Assembly (NCBI GenBank): GCA_964213355.1
Contig: CAXOVY010000030.1
Coordinates: 283,731 to 347,730, forward strand
DNA length: 64,000 nt
Source of the DNA: JBAXAM01 sp964213355
GTDB taxonomy: Bacteria; Pseudomonadota; Gammaproteobacteria; UBA9339
Direction: 5' to 3'
The notes under the pieces are model-generated. The model was not told where the DNA came from and did not search any database. It saw only the letters and a program-made list of their open reading frames with translations. Below are positions 59,288-64,000 of the stretch, in pieces; the first letter of the stretch is position 1, and each line of letters opens with the position of its first letter. Position numbers and translations under genes: made by a program.

Positions 59288-60730
59288 TTATATTTCGGCA
59301 TTTTCTAAACTAACCTCCATCAACTTATGTGCTTCCACGGCAAATTCCATCGGTAATTTCTGAAATACGGCGCGGCAAAAACCATTAACAATCATGGTTA
59401 CAGCCTCTTCTTTTTTAATGCCGCGTTGGCGGCAATAAAACAATTGCTCTTCATTAATTTTAGTAACAGATGCTTCATGTTCAACTTGCGCAGTTTTATT
59501 TTTTACTTCAATTTTGGGGAAAGTATGCGCGCCGCACTTATCTCCCAAAAGTAATGAATCACATTGTGTATAGTTGCGTGCCTTTTGCGTTTGGCGTGCT
59601 ACTTTGACTAAACCACGATAAGTGTTTTGTCCATGTCCAGCCGATATTCCTTTGGAAATAATCGTGCTTTTAGTGTTTTTTCCAATGTGAATCATTTTGG
59701 TGCCGGTATCTGCTTGCTGAAAATTATTGGATAAAGCTACGGAATAAAACTCACTGGAGGAATTGTCGCCTAGCAAAATGGTGCTTGGATATTTCCAAGT
59801 GATAGCCGACCCGGTTTCTACTTGGGTCCAAGAGATTTTTGAATTAATACCACGGCATTCACCACGTTTGGTAACAAAATTGTAAATTCCACCTTTGCCA
59901 CTTTTGTCGCCCGGATACCAGTTTTGTACCGTAGAATATTTTATTTGCGCATTATCAAGTGCGATTAGTTCTATTACTGCAGCATGCAGTTGATTTTCGT
60001 CACGCACTGGGGCAGTGCAGCCTTCTAAATAGCTTACATAACTATTATCATCAGCGATTATCAAGGTTCGTTCAAATTGTCCGGTTTTTGCCGCATTGAT
60101 ACGGAAATAAGTTGAAAGTTCCATGGGACAGCGCACGCCTTTGGGGATGTAGACGAATGATCCGTCGCTGAATACAGCGGCATTTAATGCGGCAAAAAAA
60201 TTATCGTCATGAGGTACAATGGTACCCAAATATTTTTGTATAAGCTGTGGATGCTTTTGCACTGCTTCAGAAAATGGACAAAAAATAACTCCCGTTGCTT
60301 GCAATCTTTCTTTAAAAGTTGTTGCTACGGAAACGCTATCAAAAACCGCATCAACCGCAACTCCAGCAAGCTCTGCGTGTTCGTGGAGTGGAATCCCGAG
60401 TTTTTTATAAGTGTCGATTAATTTAGGGTCAACTTGCTCAAGAGTTTTTTGTGTGTCTTGTGCAGATTTTGGTGCGGCATAATAAATCATGTTTTGGTAA
60501 TTAATTTCTGGATATTTAATATGCGCCCATTTTGGCTCAGACATTTTTATCCATTTGCGATATGCACTGAGGCGCCAGTCAAGCATAAATTCTGGTTCGT
60601 TTTTTTTAGCAGAAATTAAACGGATAATATTTTCGTTTAATCCAGCAGGCAATTGTTCACTTTCAATATCGGTGACAAAGCCATATTGGTATTCTTGATT
60701 TATTGTAGATTTTAAATTTTGTTTTGACAT
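59288..60730 (-). CDS. sufB: Fe-S cluster assembly scaffold protein SufB
   Basis: Scaffold on which Fe-S clusters are built with SufC. It has 480 residues from the ATG at 60730 (MSKQNLKSTINQEYQYGF), the usual SufB length; in-frame starts further upstream (to 60835) would add an atypical tail. Conserved stretches: PKGVRCPMELSTYFRINA, FERTLIIADDNSYVSYLEGC, KRGECRGINSKISWTQVETG, and the C-terminal EHEASVTKINEEQLFYCRQRG. It is followed by sufC alone. Without SufD nearby, a SufB2C2-type complex is possible if no sufD exists elsewhere. Confidence 0.96.
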   Translation of the reverse strand: MSKQNLKSTINQEYQYGFVTDIESEQLPAGLNENIIRLISAKKNEPEFMLDWRLSAYRKWIKMSEPKWAHIKYPEINYQNMIYYAAPKSAQDTQKTLEQVDPKLIDTYKKLGIPLHEHAELAGVAVDAVFDSVSVATTFKERLQATGVIFCPFSEAVQKHPQLIQKYLGTIVPHDDNFFAALNAAVFSDGSFVYIPKGVRCPMELSTYFRINAAKTGQFERTLIIADDNSYVSYLEGCTAPVRDENQLHAAVIELIALDNAQIKYSTVQNWYPGDKSGKGGIYNFVTKRGECRGINSKISWTQVETGSAITWKYPSTILLGDNSSSEFYSVALSNNFQQADTGTKMIHIGKNTKSTIISKGISAGHGQNTYRGLVKVARQTQKARNYTQCDSLLLGDKCGAHTFPKIEVKNKTAQVEHEASVTKINEEQLFYCRQRGIKKEEAVTMIVNGFCRAVFQKLPMEFAVEAHKLMEVSLENAEI

Positions 60731-60931
60731 TGGCATCTTCATTTCTATCGAACGGGGTATTATACAATTAAATGGAGAATTAAGAAGAGCTAGAATACAT
60801 ATAGATGAGGTATTTTTCGACGAAATATCAATCAAATACAGAACTTACAGAAAGCTTTGATTTTATTACTACAGATTACAGATAAGTTAAGGTATTATTT
60901 GCTAAGAGGATAAATTTACCGAGGAATTGCT

Positions 60932-61987
60932 ATGCGCATTGAAGAAGATATTAAGCTTGATTTTAAAGATGTACTAATTCGACCAAAGCGCAGTACTTTA
61001 CGCTCGCGAGTTGATGTTGATCTGGTTCGTGAATATAAGTTTTTGCATAGTGAATATAAATGGAGTGGTGTGCCTGTTATTGCTTCTAATATGGATCATA
61101 CTGGAACCTTTGCTATGGCTGAGGTTTTGGCAAAGCATCAGATGTTAACGGCGATTAATAAGTTCGCTACAGTAGAAGAGTGGCAAGATTTTAATACCAA
61201 ATGTCCAAATTATAGCAAATATGTTTGTGTCACAGCTGGAAGCAGCGATCATGACTTTCAAAATTTATGTAACGTATTAAAGGTGGTTGATTATCCTATT
61301 ATTTGTTTAGATATTGCTAATGGTTACTCGCAACATTTTGTGGACGCTTTAAAAAAAGTACGTGCGACCTTTCCCAATAAAATAATTATGGCCGGCAATG
61401 TAGTGACCGGTGAAATGACTGAAGAATTGCTGCTTTCTGGAGCTGATATTGTTAAAGTAGGGATCGGGCCTGGTTCTGTTTGTATTACCCGCAAAAAAAC
61501 CGGCGTTGGTTACCCGCAGTTATCTGCAGTTATTGATTGTGCCGATGCTGCCCACGGACTTCATGGGCATGTGTGTTCTGATGGAGGTTGTACGGTACCT
61601 GGCGATATTGCCAAAGCATTTGCTGCTGGTGCTGATTTTGTAATGCTTGGCGGTATGTTTGCCGGCCACGATGAATGTGCTGGTGAGGTTTTTGAAGAGC
61701 ATGGCAAAAAATGTAAACGTTTTTATGGCATGAGTTCGACTGAAGCAATGACTAAATATGTAGGCGGCGTTGCCGATTACCGCTCGAGTGAAGGGAAATC
61801 AGTCAATGTTTCTTATCGTGGCGCGGTTGAAAATATAGTGCTTGATGTTTTGGGTGGCCTGCGTTCAACTTGTACCTATGTTGGTGCTAAAAGGCTAAAA
61901 GAACTTTCGAAATGTACGACGTTTATTCGTGTAACGCAGCAGCTGAATGAGATTTATGCGCAACAGGAGCACGATGATTGGAGATAA
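60932..61987 (+). CDS. guaC: GMP reductase
   Basis: NADPH-dependent deamination of GMP to IMP, linking guanine and adenine nucleotide pools. It has 351 residues. It is told from IMP dehydrogenase by the lack of CBS domains and by the N-terminus MRIEEDIKLDFKDVLIRPKR. The catalytic cysteine lies in GIGPGSVCITRKKTGVGYPQ near residue 186; MLGGMFAGHDEC and FYGMSS follow. GAGG precedes the ATG. The gene is single and divergent from sufB across about 200 bp. Confidence 0.96.
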   Translation: MRIEEDIKLDFKDVLIRPKRSTLRSRVDVDLVREYKFLHSEYKWSGVPVIASNMDHTGTFAMAEVLAKHQMLTAINKFATVEEWQDFNTKCPNYSKYVCVTAGSSDHDFQNLCNVLKVVDYPIICLDIANGYSQHFVDALKKVRATFPNKIIMAGNVVTGEMTEELLLSGADIVKVGIGPGSVCITRKKTGVGYPQLSAVIDCADAAHGLHGHVCSDGGCTVPGDIAKAFAAGADFVMLGGMFAGHDECAGEVFEEHGKKCKRFYGMSSTEAMTKYVGGVADYRSSEGKSVNVSYRGAVENIVLDVLGGLRSTCTYVGAKRLKELSKCTTFIRVTQQLNEIYAQQEHDDWR

Positions 61988-62119
61988 CTCATAAGGTCTA
62001 CTATGCTGGGCAGAAATCATAGGTTTTTTGTGACTTGCTGTCCACCTACTAATAACGTATGCAAGATTTTTGAAAAATCTATGGTTTTTGCCTCGGCCTA
62101 GCGAGTTTCTGAGCTCAAT

Positions 62120-62890
62120 ATGAAAATAGTGATTGTTCACATCGTTAGCGCTTATATCATACTCTTGGCGGTTGCTTACTTTTTTTCTGACTATATGATT
62201 TTTTTTCCGCCGCGGATGCACTACCAGGACACAGCAGACTTTTTAAAATTAACTACTGCTGATGGCGAAACTATTTTTGCCATTTATTTACCGAATAAAA
62301 AGGCTAAGTATACAATTCTTGTCAGTCATGGTAACGCTGAAGATTTAGGTACGATGTTGCCATTTTTGCGGGCAATGCATGATCATGGTTTTTCCGTATT
62401 TTCCTATGATTATCATGGTTACGGTTTAAGCAGTGGTAAGCCTACGGAGCATAATGCTTATTTGGATGTCAATGCAGCTTATGCTTACTTGACAAAAAAT
62501 TTACATATTGCGCCGGAGAATATTATTTCTTATGGGCACTCCATTGGTGGCGCTATCGCTTTGGATTTAGCAATGCGTGAGCCCGTGGGCGGAGTAATTT
62601 TACAAGGGGCTTTTGTTACCGCCTTTCGTGTTGTAACACGGATTCCAATAATTCCGTTTGAGAAATACAATAATCTTAAAAAAATTACGCAGCTCAAATG
62701 CCCCTTACTGATTATTCATGGCACTGCTGATAGTATTATACCTTTTTGGCATGGGCAAAAACTTTATGCGGCAGCCCACGAGCCCAAGCAGTTTTATCAA
62801 GTAGAAAATGCGGGGCATAATGACGTATTAATGGTTGCCGAAGAAAAATATTGGGAAGTGATTAATGATTTTTTGAAGGTAGATATATGA
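62120..62890 (+). CDS. Membrane-anchored alpha/beta hydrolase (BEM46/ABHD13-like)
   Basis: It has 256 residues. An N-terminal hydrophobic anchor (residues about 4-24) is followed by an alpha/beta hydrolase domain: oxyanion region VSHGNAED near residue 70, SYDYHGYGLS, nucleophile elbow GHSIGGAIAL near 137, acid in HGTADSIIPF and histidine in NAGHNDVL near 233. This matches serine hydrolases of the BEM46/YfhR type, which are often lipases or thioesterases; the substrate is unknown. It overlaps the trpS start as ATGA, so it is likely cotranscribed with it. Confidence 0.85.
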   Translation: MKIVIVHIVSAYIILLAVAYFFSDYMIFFPPRMHYQDTADFLKLTTADGETIFAIYLPNKKAKYTILVSHGNAEDLGTMLPFLRAMHDHGFSVFSYDYHGYGLSSGKPTEHNAYLDVNAAYAYLTKNLHIAPENIISYGHSIGGAIALDLAMREPVGGVILQGAFVTAFRVVTRIPIIPFEKYNNLKKITQLKCPLLIIHGTADSIIPFWHGQKLYAAAHEPKQFYQVENAGHNDVLMVAEEKYWEVINDFLKVDI

Positions 62891-63897
62891 AACAAAAGAA
62901 ATCGGTAATATTTAGTGGTATTCAGCCATCAGGCAATTTAACTCTTGGTAACTATATCGGCGCTCTTAAAAATTGGGTGGAGTTACAAACACAATATGAC
63001 TGTTTGTTTTCACTGGTAGATTTACATACAATTACCGTGCGCCAAAACCCAAAAGAATTTTATCAGCATTGTTATGATGTTCTTGCAATATATTTAGCCG
63101 CAGGTCTTGATCCTGAAAAAAGTGCTATTTTTTTGCAATCACATGTGCCGGCGCATTCGCAACTTGCTTGGATTTTAAATTGTTATGCTTATGTCGGTGA
63201 GCTTGGTCGTATGACGCAGTTCAAAGATAAATCAAAAAAGCATGAATCCAATATCAATGTTGGGTTGTTTGCTTATCCGACATTAATGGCTGCTGATATT
63301 TTGCTGTATCAAACAAATTTAGTACCTATTGGTGCTGATCAAAAGCAGCACTTAGAGCTTGCGCGTGATTTGGCGCTTAGATTTAATAATATTTATGGCG
63401 AAGTTTTTACGGTGCCAGAAGTATATCATCCGCCGCTTGGTGCTCGTATCATGTCGCTGCAAGAGCCAACAAAAAAAATGTCTAAATCCGATACTGATTC
63501 TAATGCTGTTATTTATATATTAGACCCACTGGATGTTATTGCCAATAAACTCAAGCGTGCAGTTACCGACTCTGGTAAGGATATTTGTTTTGATGCTGCG
63601 AATAAACCGGGTGTGGCGAATTTATTAACTATTTTAGCGGTTGTTACCGGCAAATCAGTTGATCAGTTAGTTAATGAGATGCAGGGGCAGGGTTATGGCA
63701 AATTAAAGGCTACAGTGGCTGAAAGTTTAATCGAGTTTTTGCGACCAGTGCAGGGGCGTTATAAAGAGCTGCGAGCAGATCAGGCTTATTTGAACCGGGT
63801 TTTAAAGCTTGGCGCCGAGCGCGCCATAAAGCTTTCCCAGCCAACTCTTGCAAAAGTTTATGAGGTCGTTGGGTTTGTTCCGACTCTTGTTCGATAG
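62887..63897 (+). CDS. trpS: Tryptophan--tRNA ligase
   Basis: Class I aminoacyl-tRNA synthetase charging tRNA-Trp. It has 336 residues. The HIGH-type motif appears as PSGNLTLGNYIGAL near residue 12 and the KMSKS motif as TKKMSKSDTD near 198; GADQKQHLELARDLA is also typical. GAAGG lies upstream of the ATG. It is translationally coupled to the preceding hydrolase. IS copy 3 begins 52 bp after the stop. Confidence 0.97.
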   Translation: MKQKKSVIFSGIQPSGNLTLGNYIGALKNWVELQTQYDCLFSLVDLHTITVRQNPKEFYQHCYDVLAIYLAAGLDPEKSAIFLQSHVPAHSQLAWILNCYAYVGELGRMTQFKDKSKKHESNINVGLFAYPTLMAADILLYQTNLVPIGADQKQHLELARDLALRFNNIYGEVFTVPEVYHPPLGARIMSLQEPTKKMSKSDTDSNAVIYILDPLDVIANKLKRAVTDSGKDICFDAANKPGVANLLTILAVVTGKSVDQLVNEMQGQGYGKLKATVAESLIEFLRPVQGRYKELRADQAYLNRVLKLGAERAIKLSQPTLAKVYEVVGFVPTLVR

Positions 63898-63949
63898 CCA
63901 GGCTTTAGCTTGCAAGATGCGGTACAAACTCGGCAACGCAGGCTGAAGC

Positions 63950-64000
63950 TGTCAATTTGCATCGAAATTTGACCCCCTAGTTGCATCGAAAATTGACCCC
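63950..64000. mobile_element. IS21-family insertion sequence, copy 3, left end only
   Basis: The last 51 bases are identical to the left end of copies 1 and 2 (TGTCAATTTGCATCG and the following AATTGACCCC repeat), in the same orientation. The element runs out of the window. Its target duplication and genes cannot be checked. Confidence 0.92.

Overview
The window is AT-rich bacterial DNA using the standard bacterial code. Lipid A/LPS synthesis (waaA), peptidoglycan synthesis (murG) and phosphatidylserine decarboxylase mark a Gram-negative cell. The E. coli-like cca, apaH, guaC, rdgB and yhhQ-type genes point to a gammaproteobacterium. A truncated pyruvate:ferredoxin oxidoreductase gene, a phosphotransacylase/acetate kinase pair and a formate-THF ligase/glycine-cleavage operon suggest fermentative or microaerobic ATP production. 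Giant coiled-coil proteins, a leucine-rich-repeat protein, secreted protease fragments and IS-broken genes fit a host- or protist-associated lifestyle. The lifestyle and exact lineage are inferences; no rRNA or tRNA gene is present to place it.

Layout. 1-2671: nifJ 3' end, phosphotransacylase, ackA. 2739-5391: IS21-family copy 1, which carries a 207-bp GC-rich insert in istA and has cut off a secreted subtilase gene. 5392-9283: two protease-propeptide remnants, ahcY coupled to an LRR gene, and an orphan repeat protein. 9418-13658: psd-rsmG-parA-parB-murG. 13688-20099: cca, a small membrane protein, then waaA-prmC-rdgB-yhhQ-lipoprotein-nudF.

20168-39095 holds two convergent giant reading frames. 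Each encodes a superfamily-2 helicase whose second RecA lobe is split by a long helical insertion and followed by a coiled-coil tail. The minus-strand frame runs in one phase from 39095 to 28722 but is cut by two UAA codons, each inside one copy of a 981-bp, nearly identical direct repeat. This is the most unusual part of the window.

39254-45370: fhs-gcvT-gcvH-gcvPA-gcvPB, divergent from two tandem MFS transporters (45631-48199) across a region with a perfect 22-bp palindrome. 48189-50184: coaBC and apaH. 50334-54404: a third giant protein with a basic coiled coil, helical repeats and pentapeptide-like repeats. 54463-58203: an ABC-F ATPase pseudogene containing IS copy 2 (7-bp target duplication). 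58524-60730: sufC and sufB without other suf genes. 60932-63897: guaC, an alpha/beta hydrolase and trpS. 63950-64000: the end of a third IS copy.

NifJ would yield acetyl-CoA, and the acyltransferase with AckA would convert it to acetate and ATP. Glycine cleavage would supply methylene-THF, from which Fhs, run in reverse, could yield formate and ATP if a FolD-type enzyme is encoded elsewhere.
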